Of a DNA stretch of 64,000 bases, positions 35,511 through 45,241 are shown one piece after another (positions within the stretch are counted from its first letter, which is position 1; every line of letters starts with the position of its first letter). The notes beneath the pieces were generated by a model. That model had not been told where the DNA came from. It ran no database searches and saw only the letters and a program-made list of their open reading frames with translations. A program made the translations under genes and the position numbers. The DNA comes from Planctomycetota bacterium (GTDB lineage: Bacteria > Planctomycetota > UBA1135 > GCA-002686595): positions 372,001-436,000 of the forward strand of contig JACKHT010000002.1 in assembly GCA_020638855.1 (NCBI GenBank). Reading direction: 5' to 3'.

Positions 35511-36389
35511 CTAAGGCTGCGTCGGTACTTCCGAAAGGAACAGCTCTTCCACCAGCTCGGCAATGGCCGGCCCTTCGTTGTCGCCGATGATGCGCTTGGC
35601 GCGGCGTTGCAGCCCGGGGACCCCATTGCCCATGCATACCCCCAGACCTGCGGCCTCCACCATGGGCACGTCGTTGTAGGCGTCCCCCACCGCCACCACC
35701 CGCTGGGGCGGAATCTGAAGCGTCTCCTCCAGGTAACGCAACGCTTCGGCCTTGCCCAAACAGGGGGCGTGCACATCGGCCACCTGGAACGGGCTACCCA
35801 CATAGCGCGGCAGGAGCGCCAGCGAAAAGTGGGTCCGGTAGGTTGGGCCCACAATGTGCTCCTCCAACTCCGCGTGGTAGGCGTGCGAATCGGGGTGCCG
35901 ATCGGTGAGGAAGGTCACGCGCAGGACGTTTTCCACCTCGGCCAGTGCCGCTTCGGGCACGGTCTGGATCTGATGCAGCCCTTCGAGCGCCCGGGCCTCG
36001 GCATCGTTGCGCGGGGCGCGCGCGAACTTTTCATGGGCTCCCATAAACACCGCCAGATCTTGGCTGCGCTCAAGGTAACGGTGGACCTGGGTCAAGATCC
36101 GCGCCGAGAGCAGCCGCTCCTCGAGCATGCGCTCTTGGGCTGGGCAATAGATCCCAGCGCCATTGAACACGACCGCCGGCGTGGGCAATCCGAGGACTTG
36201 CAGCACCGGTCGGGTCGCAATCATCGAGCGCCCGGTGGCCACCATGACCACCACGCCACGCTCGTGGGCCTGGCGCAGGGCCTCCAAGGTCCGCGGGTGG
36301 ACTTCCCCGCGGGCATTGACCAAGGTGCCATCCAAGTCCAACAGAATGGCTTGGTAGGGACGCTCCGGCGGTTGGGGATCGGCTTGCAT
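35511..36389 (-). CDS. HAD-superfamily hydrolase, Cof type
   Basis: 292 residues. HAD motif I LLDLDGTLVNARGEV gives the nucleophile and acid Asp pair. Motif II is VMVATGRS, motif III the Lys in CLGKAEALRYL, and motif IV GDAYNDVPMVEAAGLGVCMGNG. A large C2-type cap between motifs II and III places it with Cof/YbiV sugar-phosphate or flavin-phosphate phosphatases. Substrate cannot be told. Convergent with the FmdB gene. Confidence 0.92.
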   Translation of the reverse strand: MQADPQPPERPYQAILLDLDGTLVNARGEVHPRTLEALRQAHERGVVVMVATGRSMIATRPVLQVLGLPTPAVVFNGAGIYCPAQERMLEERLLSARILTQVHRYLERSQDLAVFMGAHEKFARAPRNDAEARALEGLHQIQTVPEAALAEVENVLRVTFLTDRHPDSHAYHAELEEHIVGPTYRTHFSLALLPRYVGSPFQVADVHAPCLGKAEALRYLEETLQIPPQRVVAVGDAYNDVPMVEAAGLGVCMGNGVPGLQRRAKRIIGDNEGPAIAELVEELFLSEVPTQP

Positions 36390-36516
36390 GGGTCCTAGGT
36401 TAGCCCCTGCGTGGGCCGCCTGAAACCCTGAGAAGCCCGGGCGGCGGGGCGCCAGCGGGAGAAGGCCGGCTTTGGATCGCCGGGCCTTTGCGCCGCCTGG
36501 GAGAATCCTGCAATCT

Positions 36517-37185
36517 ATGGTCATGACCGCCTTCGCCCACCCCTTGCTTCGGACCCTGCCGCTCTTGCTCCTGATGACCGCCTGTGTCGGCACCCGCAAG
36601 GGAGTCGATCCGACCGTGCGGATCCTCTCCGAGCGCGGCAACGAGCTGGGCGTCTCGACCCAATACGGGATCGTGTTCCTGGGGCGCCACACCAACGCAG
36701 GCCCGGTGGAAGTCGAAGCTATGTTTGGTGACGGGCCCAGCATCGAATCTTCGGTCGTCGATCCTTTGGGCGGGGGTTTGTACACAGCGGAGACCGACAT
36801 CCGCTTGCCCGCCGTCCCTCTGACCTTCCAGAACCTCGAACCGGGCCAAGAGGTTTTGCTGCGCGGACGCTCGGACCGCAGCAGCTGGCAAACCTGGGTC
36901 AAAGTCCGCCAAGACGAGCGGGTGCATGGCATTCTGTTGGAAGTCCCGCGCCAGCTCGACGGTCACCCCGACCAGATCGGCGCGGGCGTGTTCCTCAAGC
37001 CTTCGTCCGCACCCTACGACCTGCGTTTGATCGGGTTGGTTTCCGGGCGAATCCGGCTCGAGACCGATGGCAAGACCAAGACCTTTTTGACGGTCGAGGG
37101 CCCCGAAAGCCTGTGGCGCCTTGTCACCCACAACCGCAAGAGCCAACCCAAGCGCAAGTGGGTCTACCGCGAAGACGTGCTCTAG
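36517..37185 (+). CDS. Putative lipoprotein
   Basis: 222 residues. Signal with lipobox LLLLMTACVG (Cys23). The mature part is beta-rich, with a possible Ig-like or beta-sandwich domain; no catalytic motif and no family recognised. Alternative ATG two codons later. The gene is divergent from the HAD gene and convergent with the DPP-type peptidase gene. Confidence 0.65.
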   Translation: MVMTAFAHPLLRTLPLLLLMTACVGTRKGVDPTVRILSERGNELGVSTQYGIVFLGRHTNAGPVEVEAMFGDGPSIESSVVDPLGGGLYTAETDIRLPAVPLTFQNLEPGQEVLLRGRSDRSSWQTWVKVRQDERVHGILLEVPRQLDGHPDQIGAGVFLKPSSAPYDLRLIGLVSGRIRLETDGKTKTFLTVEGPESLWRLVTHNRKSQPKRKWVYREDVL

Positions 37186-37204
37186 GGGTTCGGCGAAGGC
37201 CTCT

Positions 37205-39535
37205 CTAGCGCGACGATTGCGGGTAGAGAGTGCGCACAAAGAACTCCGACCTCCGTCGGGCCATGTCCAGTCGCTCGCCCACGCCATGACCGGCACCGGG
37301 TACGACCAACCATTCGAAGCGCTTGCCCGCCGCAAGCAAGGCCCGCACCACCTGTAGGGTCGACGATGGGTCCACGTTGCGATCGAGTTCCCCCACCGTA
37401 AGCAGCAAGTCCCCCTGCAACTTGGCCGCGTGGGTCACGTTGGAGTTGGCCGCGTAGTGGGGTCCGAGGACGCCCATCCAAGCCTCGTTCCACCACAGCT
37501 TGTCCATGCGGTTGTCATGGCACCCGCAATCCGCCGCCCCCGCGCGGTAGAAATCGCCATGGTGCAACAGGGCCGCCAAGGCATTTTGACCCCCGGCACT
37601 TCCGCCAAAGATCCCCACGCGCTGGATGTCCATGAACGGGAAGCGCTCGGCCGCTGCCCGAATCCAGGCCACCCGGTCGGGCAGGCCGGCGTCGGCCAGG
37701 TTCTGCCAGCAAACATCGTGGAAGGCCTTGCTGCGCCAGTTGGTTCCCATGCCGTCGATGCGGACGACCACAAAGCCCAACTCGGCCAATTGGCGTTCTT
37801 GCCACAGGAAGTCAAAGGCCTTGGGCACATGAAAGTCGTGGGGCCCCGCGTAGATTGTTTCGATGACCGGGTAGGTACGCCCCGCTTCGGGGTGCGTCGG
37901 CCCGATCACGATGCCGTAGATGTCCGTGACCCCATCGCGCCCTTTGGCCACGAACCGCTCGGGCCAGGGAATTCCCTGGGCTTCCCATGCCGACGCATCG
38001 TCGCGACCTAGCTCAGCAACTTGCCCGCCGTCGCTAGCCCGCCGCAGGACCGAAACCGCCGGCAGATCCACCCGCGACCAAGTATCGATCCACAGCGAAC
38101 GATCGGGCGAAAAGTCCCACCGATGGGTTCCATCGCCCGCGGTCAACACGCGCAGATGGGACCCGTCGAGGTCGACCCTAACCAGGTGCTCGTGGTAGGG
38201 GTCCTCGTCCGGATGGATGCCCATCACTCCCAACCACACTTGTCCGTTGGCCTCATCGACGTGATCCAGGCGGCGCACGACAAAAGGACCTTGGGTGACC
38301 GCATTCAGGACCTTGCCCGTGCGGCTGTCGATGCGGTAGAGATGCTGGTACCCCGAGCGCTCGCTACCCCACAGGAGCTCACCGCGTGCATCGAGCCAGT
38401 GCAGCACGGTCTTTTGCGTGTCGTCGAGGAAGGTTTCGCTGCGCTCGTCGACGAGGTCGGTCACGGCACCGCTGTGGGCATCGATGGCGCGCAACACCAC
38501 CCGCTGGTGTCCGCGCACGCGGTACAGGCAATGAACCCGAGAGCTGTCGGGGGCCCAATGCACGTCCGTGATCTGGTAGGAATCTTTCCAAAGTCCATCG
38601 TCGGCGGGCAGCAGCTCAAGAAGCTCTAGGTCCACGATGCGCGGCCGCCGTTGGGGAACAGGATCCCCGGGCTTTGGGTAGTCGAGCCAGACAACGCGCG
38701 GCTGGACTTGGTCGGAGGGCGAAGAATCGATGAGCGCGATGCGACGGGTCTCCACCACGGTTTCCCGAAACGCCAAGACGCGCGTTCCATCGGGCGCGGG
38801 GACCCAAGACTCCGCGTAGGGGTCCTCAGGGGTGCCATCTTGGGTCAACGGCTGGGTCTCCCCCTCCGCCGAACGCACCCAGAGATTGTGGTCCCGAAGG
38901 AAGAGTGTGCGCCCCGAAACCAAAGCCTTCGGTTGCGGCGTGGCCACGGGAGTATGGGCGGCTTCTCGTGAAGCCGCATCGAATCGAGCCTTCCCCGCCC
39001 AAGCCTGGGCCCGAAAGACGCCCACCAAGTCGTTGGCCTGCACATCGGCCAACCAGACATGCCCCGCATAGGTGGGTTGGACGCGGCGCTCACCGGGCCC
39101 CAGGGTCCCGTAGGCGTGGGCCTTGCCTTGCGTGTCCATCCAAAAGAGCCGTACCGCAAAGCCAAAGTCATTGTGGAACTCCACCTCGGTGGGCTCGCCG
39201 CCCGGCTCGCTCGAGGCTCCCGCCCGCAAGGGCTCCAACCGTGCCTCGCCGGAGGGGACCCCCCATTCGGCGAGGCTCGCGACCGCGGTCCGCTCGCCGG
39301 ACTTCGCGTCCACCACCCAAAACCCAGAACTCGGAGCCTTGGAATCCCGCCCGGCCACGCCCTTGCCCTCGGGCAACCAGATCCAACGGGGCTGGAAGCG
39401 TTGGATCAGCGGTGCGAGTCGCTCGGGGAGGGTTTCCGCCCGCTGCCAATCCTCGGCACGGCCTTGACCCAAGGCGCCCGCCGCCCCGGTCAGCCACACA
39501 GCCGCAAGGCAGAATCGGTGCCTTAGCGCTTCCAT
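37205..39535 (-). CDS. S9 family peptidase (DPP-IV type) with VHL-beta-like insert
   Basis: 776 residues. A signal peptide (about 1-24) is followed at residues 115-178 by a stretch resembling the VHL beta domain: PTEVEFHNDFGFAVRLFW, AYGTLGPGERRVQPTYAGHVWL. Next is an eight-bladed-propeller-like N domain, then an alpha/beta-hydrolase catalytic domain with Ser646 in GIFGGSAGGQNA, Asp718 in GELDRNVDP and His750 in GAGHGVGE. Such enzymes cleave dipeptides or peptides after Pro/Ala in the periplasm. Its start overlaps the end of trkH by 13 nt, though the functions are unrelated. Confidence 0.88.
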   Translation of the reverse strand: MEALRHRFCLAAVWLTGAAGALGQGRAEDWQRAETLPERLAPLIQRFQPRWIWLPEGKGVAGRDSKAPSSGFWVVDAKSGERTAVASLAEWGVPSGEARLEPLRAGASSEPGGEPTEVEFHNDFGFAVRLFWMDTQGKAHAYGTLGPGERRVQPTYAGHVWLADVQANDLVGVFRAQAWAGKARFDAASREAAHTPVATPQPKALVSGRTLFLRDHNLWVRSAEGETQPLTQDGTPEDPYAESWVPAPDGTRVLAFRETVVETRRIALIDSSPSDQVQPRVVWLDYPKPGDPVPQRRPRIVDLELLELLPADDGLWKDSYQITDVHWAPDSSRVHCLYRVRGHQRVVLRAIDAHSGAVTDLVDERSETFLDDTQKTVLHWLDARGELLWGSERSGYQHLYRIDSRTGKVLNAVTQGPFVVRRLDHVDEANGQVWLGVMGIHPDEDPYHEHLVRVDLDGSHLRVLTAGDGTHRWDFSPDRSLWIDTWSRVDLPAVSVLRRASDGGQVAELGRDDASAWEAQGIPWPERFVAKGRDGVTDIYGIVIGPTHPEAGRTYPVIETIYAGPHDFHVPKAFDFLWQERQLAELGFVVVRIDGMGTNWRSKAFHDVCWQNLADAGLPDRVAWIRAAAERFPFMDIQRVGIFGGSAGGQNALAALLHHGDFYRAGAADCGCHDNRMDKLWWNEAWMGVLGPHYAANSNVTHAAKLQGDLLLTVGELDRNVDPSSTLQVVRALLAAGKRFEWLVVPGAGHGVGERLDMARRRSEFFVRTLYPQSSR

Positions 39536-41061
39536 AGGCCCGGTACAAAGAGTGCCACGGCGGCGTAGAACTCGAGCCGCCCCAGAATCATGAACCCGGC
39601 CAACAGCAGCTTGACCGCGTCGGGCATGCCCGCGAAGTTCTCGAACGGTCCCACCGCGCGCAACCCCGGGCCGATGTTGTTCAAGGTAGCCAACACCGCC
39701 GTACCGGCGGTCACCAGGTCGATGTTGAAGCTGGTGACGAAGAGGGTTCCGCCCATGAACACCAGAACCCACATGGCGAAGTAGCTGGTGATGCCGGCCA
39801 CGATGCCCTCATCGAGCGATTGACCATCGATGCGCACCGCATGGATCGCGCGCGGGCGGATGAAGCGCTGCACGCCGACCACGGCGGCCTTGGCCACCAC
39901 CAGCATGCGCACCACCTTGATCCCACCCCCGGTTGAGCCAGCACAGGCACCACTCACCGCCAGGAACATCAATAGGACCCTGGCCAGTTGCGGCCAAAGG
40001 TCGTAATTCGCGGTTCCAAAGCCCGTCGAGGTCTGCATCGAAGCCACCAGGAACGAGGCATCGCGCAGGCACTCCCCCACGTGGGTGTAATCCTTCCACC
40101 CCAGCCGCGCATCAGGCGGAGGGCCGCCCCCGGTGCCCCCATCGATCCATAGGATCAGCGTAATCAGCGCCATCGACCCCAGGGCCAAGCCCAAGTACCA
40201 ACGCACCTCGCTCGACCCCCACAAGCGCTGCCAAAAGGTTCTCCAACCGACGCGCAGCAGGGTGTCGTAGAGCGCAAAGTTGATCCCGCAGATCAACATG
40301 AATACGGTGATGATCACTTCGACCGCTACGTTGTCGAAGGCCCCGACGGAGGCCGAATAGTTCGAGAAGCCACCGGTCGGGATGGTGCCCAGGGCGTGCA
40401 GCATGGCATCGAACATGCTGAGCCCGGCGAACATCAAGAGCACAAACTCGATCACGGTGATGCCCACGTAGACGCGCATGAGCGAAAGGGCGCTATCGCG
40501 GACCCGTTGGTGCCCCGCCTCGCGGCTCACGCCAGGAATCTCCGAACGGAACAGGCTGCGCCCCCCGGTCGGAAACAGCACCACGAACACCATCACGATG
40601 CCGAAACCGCCGAGCCAATGGGAGAACGAACGCCAAAAGGCCAACGAATAGCTCATCGAATCGATGACTTCCGCCGACATCACCGTCGATCCCGTGGTGG
40701 TCAAACCCGAAACACCCTCGAAGTACGAATCGACCAGAGCCGAAATCCCAAAGGGTCCAAAGGTGCCATCGAGCAAGAACGGTAGCGCAATCACGAACCC
40801 GCCCAGGAACCAGGAAAGCCCGACCACCGCCAACCCCTCGCGGCGGAAGTAGTCCGCACCGCTCCCCACGGCGACCTCCCCCTTGCGAAATGCATAGGCT
40901 GGAATGCCGCCTAGCACGGCGGTGATGGCGGAGGCCATGAGGAAGTGCCCGATCTCATCCAATTCCCCGTAGTGCCAAGCCACGAGGGCTGGCAACAGGA
41001 GGAATCCCGCTAGCAGCAGGAAGATGATGCCGAGCAGGCGGCCAACGGCGCGTAGGTTCAT
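39523..41061 (-). CDS. trkH: Trk/Ktr potassium uptake channel subunit TrkH
   Basis: 512 residues with about 10 membrane helices arranged as repeated M1-P-M2 units. Selectivity-loop glycines are seen in GLTTTGSTVM, GTIPTGGFSNY, MQTSTGFGTANY and TLNNIGPG. The family motifs HWLGGFGIV and GACAGSTGGGIKVVRM are present. It forms the membrane pore of K+ uptake gated by TrkA, which is encoded 69 nt upstream in the same operon. Confidence 0.95.
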   Translation of the reverse strand: MNLRAVGRLLGIIFLLLAGFLLLPALVAWHYGELDEIGHFLMASAITAVLGGIPAYAFRKGEVAVGSGADYFRREGLAVVGLSWFLGGFVIALPFLLDGTFGPFGISALVDSYFEGVSGLTTTGSTVMSAEVIDSMSYSLAFWRSFSHWLGGFGIVMVFVVLFPTGGRSLFRSEIPGVSREAGHQRVRDSALSLMRVYVGITVIEFVLLMFAGLSMFDAMLHALGTIPTGGFSNYSASVGAFDNVAVEVIITVFMLICGINFALYDTLLRVGWRTFWQRLWGSSEVRWYLGLALGSMALITLILWIDGGTGGGPPPDARLGWKDYTHVGECLRDASFLVASMQTSTGFGTANYDLWPQLARVLLMFLAVSGACAGSTGGGIKVVRMLVVAKAAVVGVQRFIRPRAIHAVRIDGQSLDEGIVAGITSYFAMWVLVFMGGTLFVTSFNIDLVTAGTAVLATLNNIGPGLRAVGPFENFAGMPDAVKLLLAGFMILGRLEFYAAVALFVPGLWKR

Positions 41062-41130
41062 GGTTTGGAGGTGGGCGCTCGATAGAGCAGGCGAGCGGGT
41101 TTGGGACCTGGATCCCGGCGGGCCTTGCGT

Positions 41131-42465
41131 TCAAGCGCCAAACAGCTTCTGCACACTGGCTAGGTTCTCAGGCAAAGTGAACACAATGACCGAGTCACCG
41201 GTCTGAATCGTGGAGCTTCCACTGGGGACGAGCACCACGTCCTCGCGGACCCGAGCGCCGATCACCGTTCCGCGCGGCAGACTCAGGTCCCGAACCTTGG
41301 TGGGTTCCATGCGCCGCACGGTGAGCTCGAGCACTTCGGCCATGCCCTCGCCCACCACCGCGATTGCCGCAGGGGACCCGGAGCGTACGAAGCGAAGGAT
41401 CGAGTTGGCACACAGGATGCGCGGCGAAATCGCCTGATCGATCCCCAGGAGGTCGTAGATGTCGCGATAGGATGCTTTGCTGACCAGGGCCACGGTGCGC
41501 TCGACCCCAAGCGAACGGGCCAGCTGGCAGGCCACCATGTTGTCCTCGTCGTCTGCGGTGGTCGCGATGAATACGTTGGATTCCCCAATGCGTTCCTCGC
41601 GCAGCAAGGTCAAATCGGTCGCGTCGCCTTCCAAGACCATCACGTTGGAGCTAGCGGAGGCCGCCACCGATCGAGCACGACCGCGATCCTTTTCGATCAC
41701 CTTGATCGAAACCCCCGGGGCACCTTTCAGCCGCTGCAGCACAACCGAAGCGATGCCGCCCCCCCCCATGATCACCACGTTGCGCTTCCACGAAGTGGTC
41801 TTGGCCGCCAAGAGTTCGAACGAGTCCAAGTCCGGCGAGGCGCCGATGACCCAAACCTGGTCCCCCATTTCGAGGTGGTCCCCTCCTCCTGGAACAAAGA
41901 AGCGCTCCTTGCGCTGGACGGCCACGACCAACACGCCGCCCGGAAGTTTGCAGTTCGCCAGCGGACCACCGGTCAACAGGCCTTCCTTCTCCAACCGCAA
42001 GCGGCGTAGCTGCACGCGCCCCCCCGCAAAGCTGTCGACTCCCAGGGCGTGTCGATCGCGCACGGTGCTGATGATTTCTTCGGCCGCCAAGTCCTGGGTG
42101 GACAGAACCACATCGAAACCCAGGGTGTGCTTGTAGAAGTACAGGTAGCCTTCCAATTGGGTCGTATCGCGCAGGCGAACGATGCGGCGCTTGGCCCCCA
42201 TCTTCTTGGACAGGGCACAGGCCAGCATGTTGACGTGATCGTTGTCGGTCACAGCCACCATCAAATCGGCCTTGGAAGTCCCGGCATCGGCCAAGACCGA
42301 AGCCCGGGTCCCATCCCCGACGATCACCTGCACGTCGAGCGACTCCTGCATGCGCTGCGCCTTGAGCGGGTCCGGATCCACGACGGTAACACCGTGCCCG
42401 TCCCTCGAGAGGATGGATGCCAAGTGGTAACCCACCTCGCCCGAGCCGACAATCACGATGTTCAT
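41131..42465 (-). CDS. trkA: Trk potassium uptake regulatory subunit TrkA
   Basis: 444 residues in two tandem RCK units. Each begins with a Rossmann nucleotide site (VIVGSGEVGYHLA at residue 3 and VVIMGGGGIASVVLQ near 229) and ends with an RCK_C/TrkA_C domain. Acidic residues after the second strand (VVDPD, VIEKD) indicate NAD(H) binding. A full-length duplicated TrkA as in E. coli. It partners with TrkH immediately downstream. dinB lies 82 nt upstream. Confidence 0.96.
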   Translation of the reverse strand: MNIVIVGSGEVGYHLASILSRDGHGVTVVDPDPLKAQRMQESLDVQVIVGDGTRASVLADAGTSKADLMVAVTDNDHVNMLACALSKKMGAKRRIVRLRDTTQLEGYLYFYKHTLGFDVVLSTQDLAAEEIISTVRDRHALGVDSFAGGRVQLRRLRLEKEGLLTGGPLANCKLPGGVLVVAVQRKERFFVPGGGDHLEMGDQVWVIGASPDLDSFELLAAKTTSWKRNVVIMGGGGIASVVLQRLKGAPGVSIKVIEKDRGRARSVAASASSNVMVLEGDATDLTLLREERIGESNVFIATTADDEDNMVACQLARSLGVERTVALVSKASYRDIYDLLGIDQAISPRILCANSILRFVRSGSPAAIAVVGEGMAEVLELTVRRMEPTKVRDLSLPRGTVIGARVREDVVLVPSGSSTIQTGDSVIVFTLPENLASVQKLFGA

Positions 42466-42547
42466 GGAAGGGCACGATAGGCAGCAGGGCCCAAAATGCC
42501 GAGAGGTTTCTTGGCGCGGGCGGGTCGCCTAGGGAGTGGAATCCCGG

Positions 42548-43834
42548 TCATTCCTCGGGCGCAGAGGCGGCGGAATCCTCGTCTGCGCCGGTTTGGGTTC
42601 CCAATGGGCGCAGGTCGGGTCCGCGCCGCTCACGCGAACGCCCCAAGAGCGTCGCGGGTACCAAAGCCCCTTTTCCGAACTTCTGGCGGACCGCGTCGGC
42701 GCTGGCGGTGGCCCGTTCGATGCGCTCTTGGGACGCCATCCAATCGGTGCGGCTCGGGGTGGCTTCGTCGAACAGGTTGCCTTGGTGCACGGCGCGGATG
42801 TCCTCGAGCTTGCTCACTTGGATGCCCAACAGGCGCAGGGGGCGGCGTTCGACCTTGTCCAAAAGGCCCTTGGCGACCGAGTACAGGCGCGGCCCCAGGT
42901 TGGTGGCGTAGTCCAAGGTGCGGGTTCGGGTGATCGTGCGGAAATCCCCAAAGCGGGCTTTGAGCGTGATCGTTTTGCCGCGCAGGCCCCGATGGCGCAG
43001 TTCAAAGGCAACCTCTTCGCAGAACGCGAGCAAGAGCACCCGCAGCTCTTCGCGGTCCTGGATGTCCTCGGGGAAGGTGCGTTCCATGCCGTGGGACTTC
43101 TCGTCGCGGTTGGGCGTGACGCGGCGCGGATCGATGCCGTGGGCCAAGTCGTGGATCCAAAGCCCCGCCGCGCCAAAGCGCGCCGCCACGACCGAGCGAT
43201 CCTCCCGGGCCAGCTCCCCCACCCGATGGATCCCCATGGCGGCCAAACGCTTGGCGGTGGTTGGACCCACCCCAAAGATCTTGGAAACCGGCAAGGGGTC
43301 CAAGACCGTTCGAACTTCGTTCGGTTGGATCACCCGGAAACCATCGGGCTTGTCCAAGTCGCTCGCCAACTTGGCCAGGAACTTGGTCGGCGCCACCCCC
43401 ACCGAGGCCACCAAGGAGGTTTCCCGCAGGATGTCGCGCTTGATGCGGCGCCCGATCTCTTCGGCGGGGCCAAACAAGCGCTCGCTGGCTTCGACGTCGA
43501 GAAAGGCCTCATCGAGCGAGAGCGGTTCCACCAGGGGCGTGTAGCGCCGAAAGATCTCCATGATCTGGCGGCTGGCCCGGGTGTAACGGTCGAAGTCAGG
43601 GGGCAGCAGCACCATATGCGGGCACTTGCGGCGCGCCAGCGCGGTCGGCATGGCCGAGTAGACCCCGAACTTGCGGGCTTCGTAACTAGCCGCAGAAATC
43701 ACACCGCGGCCCGAAGCCGGCCCCCCCACACAAACGGGCAGCCCTTGCAGCGACGGATTGTCACGGACTTCAATCGACGCGTAGAACGCGTCCATGTCCA
43801 CGTGCAGGATGTGAGAAGCGGAAACTTGGGTCAT
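42548..43834 (-). CDS. dinB: DNA polymerase IV (Y-family)
   Basis: 428 residues. Y-family motifs: HVDMDAFYASIEVRDNP with metal Asp, SAASYEARKFGV, and the catalytic SLDEAFLDV with Asp-Glu. The thumb has a helix-hairpin-helix (KIFGVGPTTAKRLAAMGI), and the little-finger domain follows. The C-terminal 50 residues extend beyond the usual end and lack an obvious beta-clamp QLxLF motif, though QGNLFDE near residue 360 could serve. No LexA-type operator was recognised upstream. Confidence 0.94.
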   Translation of the reverse strand: MTQVSASHILHVDMDAFYASIEVRDNPSLQGLPVCVGGPASGRGVISAASYEARKFGVYSAMPTALARRKCPHMVLLPPDFDRYTRASRQIMEIFRRYTPLVEPLSLDEAFLDVEASERLFGPAEEIGRRIKRDILRETSLVASVGVAPTKFLAKLASDLDKPDGFRVIQPNEVRTVLDPLPVSKIFGVGPTTAKRLAAMGIHRVGELAREDRSVVAARFGAAGLWIHDLAHGIDPRRVTPNRDEKSHGMERTFPEDIQDREELRVLLLAFCEEVAFELRHRGLRGKTITLKARFGDFRTITRTRTLDYATNLGPRLYSVAKGLLDKVERRPLRLLGIQVSKLEDIRAVHQGNLFDEATPSRTDWMASQERIERATASADAVRQKFGKGALVPATLLGRSRERRGPDLRPLGTQTGADEDSAASAPEE

Positions 43835-43903
43835 GACGCTCGTTCGGGCGGGCCCCATGATACGGGACGCGCGGGGGCTTGGGGGCGGGGTTTTGCGGGG
43901 TGA

Positions 43904-43929
43904 GCTGCTGGATCAAGCTGCTGGATCAA
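43904..43929. repeat. 13-bp tandem repeat, two copies
   Basis: GCTGCTGGATCAA occurs twice head to tail, with a third partial unit (GCGGCTGG). It lies in the divergent region between dinB and the OleA-like gene. The plus-strand gene's frame is open across it, but the chosen start is downstream. Confidence 0.85.
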
Positions 43930-44046
43930 GCGGCTGGGTCTCGGCCGCGAAGTCTTGGGGGCTGGGTCCAGCAGTTTGGCAGTTGGCCGCTGGTTTTTGG
44001 CTTGCCGGTAGCCCTGGCGCCCGGTGAGCCGTACCTTGTTTGGCCC

Positions 44047-45081
44047 ATGAAGTTCCGTGCCGTCCGGATTGCCTCGCTGGGCTACGCCTTGCCCGATCAG
44101 CGCGTCTCCTCGTTGGAGATCGAAGCGCGGATCGAGCCGCTGTACCGGCGACTGGGACTTTCGCAAGGCCGCCTCGAATTGATGAGCGGGATTGCGGAGC
44201 GGCGTCTTTGGCCCAAGGGAACACGCCCTAGCTCGGTAGCCTCGCAAGCGGGAGAGCGTGCTTTGCTGGCAGCTGGCATCGACCGCCAGAGGATCGGTTT
44301 GGTGGTGCACGGAGCCGTGTGCCGCGATTTCATGGAGCCCGCCACCGCGAGCGTCGTGCACGCCAACTTGGGCCTAGCTCCCGAGGCCCAAGCGATGGAC
44401 CTATCCAACGCCTGCCTCGGGTTCGTGCATGCCATGGTGCATGCAGCCGGTTTGATCGAAGGCGGATTCCTCGAAGCGGCCTTGATCGTCTCGGGCGAAG
44501 ATGGCGGGCCGCTTGTGGAAGAAACGATCCAGTACCTGGGCCGCGAAACCGGAATCGGGCGCAAGGAACTCAAAGCCGCGTTTTCTTCGTTGACCATCGG
44601 ATCGGGAGCCGTCGCCGCCGTCCTGGTGCGCGACGACAGCAAAGCGGGTCATCGGTTGCAAGGCGCCACGCTGCGCGCCGCCACCCAGCACCACGAGCTG
44701 TGTTCGGGGGGTCCCCAGGCCGGATCGGCGGGCCCCTTGATGGAGACCGACTCGGAAGCCTTGCTCGAAGCCGGAATCGAACTTGCACGCGAGACCTTTG
44801 AACGGTTCTGCACCGAGCATGGGCTCACCTCCGAGGGCGTGGACCGATTCATCACGCACCAGGTCGGCAGCGCCCACCGCCGGATGCTCTTGCAGGCCCT
44901 CGCGATCCCCCAGGGCCGGGATTTTGTGACGTACCCGACCCTGGGAAACGTGGGCTCGGTGTCCTTGCCGATCACCCTGGCCATGGCGGATGAAGCGGGA
45001 GAGGTGCGCGCCGGGGACCGGGTGGCCTTGCTCGGGATTGGTAGTGGTTTGGCCTGCCAGATGCTCGACGTCCGCTGGTAA
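44047..45081 (+). CDS. OleA-like FabH-family thiolase (3-oxoacyl-ACP synthase III type)
   Basis: 344 residues. Thiolase-fold condensing enzyme with nucleophile Cys123 in DLSNACLGF, His271 in FITHQV and Asn301 in LGNVGSVS. Glu97 in CRDFMEPATAS is 26 residues before the nucleophile, the same spacing as the OleA-specific general base Glu117/Cys143. The RRLWPK, ALLGIGSGL and terminal segments also match OleA better than FabH. OleA joins two fatty acyl-CoAs head to head into beta-keto acids, leading to long-chain olefins. OleB, OleC and OleD homologues were not seen in the window. A 14-bp tandem duplication spans the stop codon. Confidence 0.8.
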   Translation: MKFRAVRIASLGYALPDQRVSSLEIEARIEPLYRRLGLSQGRLELMSGIAERRLWPKGTRPSSVASQAGERALLAAGIDRQRIGLVVHGAVCRDFMEPATASVVHANLGLAPEAQAMDLSNACLGFVHAMVHAAGLIEGGFLEAALIVSGEDGGPLVEETIQYLGRETGIGRKELKAAFSSLTIGSGAVAAVLVRDDSKAGHRLQGATLRAATQHHELCSGGPQAGSAGPLMETDSEALLEAGIELARETFERFCTEHGLTSEGVDRFITHQVGSAHRRMLLQALAIPQGRDFVTYPTLGNVGSVSLPITLAMADEAGEVRAGDRVALLGIGSGLACQMLDVRW

Positions 45082-45098
45082 GGGTCCGCTGGTAAGGG
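45071..45098. repeat. 14-bp tandem duplication across the OleA-like stop codon
   Basis: TCCGCTGGTAAGGG is repeated immediately. The first copy encodes the last residues and stop; the second copy is outside the gene. An exact duplication suggests a recent slippage event. Confidence 0.9.
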
Positions 45099-45241
45099 TT
45101 GGGCAACGGGTGGCAACCGGGGCTGGCTTGGGGGGGTCGGAAAGGGGGTTCCCCTTTAGGGAGGGTGGGGGTTTGGGATGGGAGCCGCTGAGCCGCCACG
45201 GGCCCTGGCACCAGCCCGCCCGGGACCCTACCCTAGCCCGC

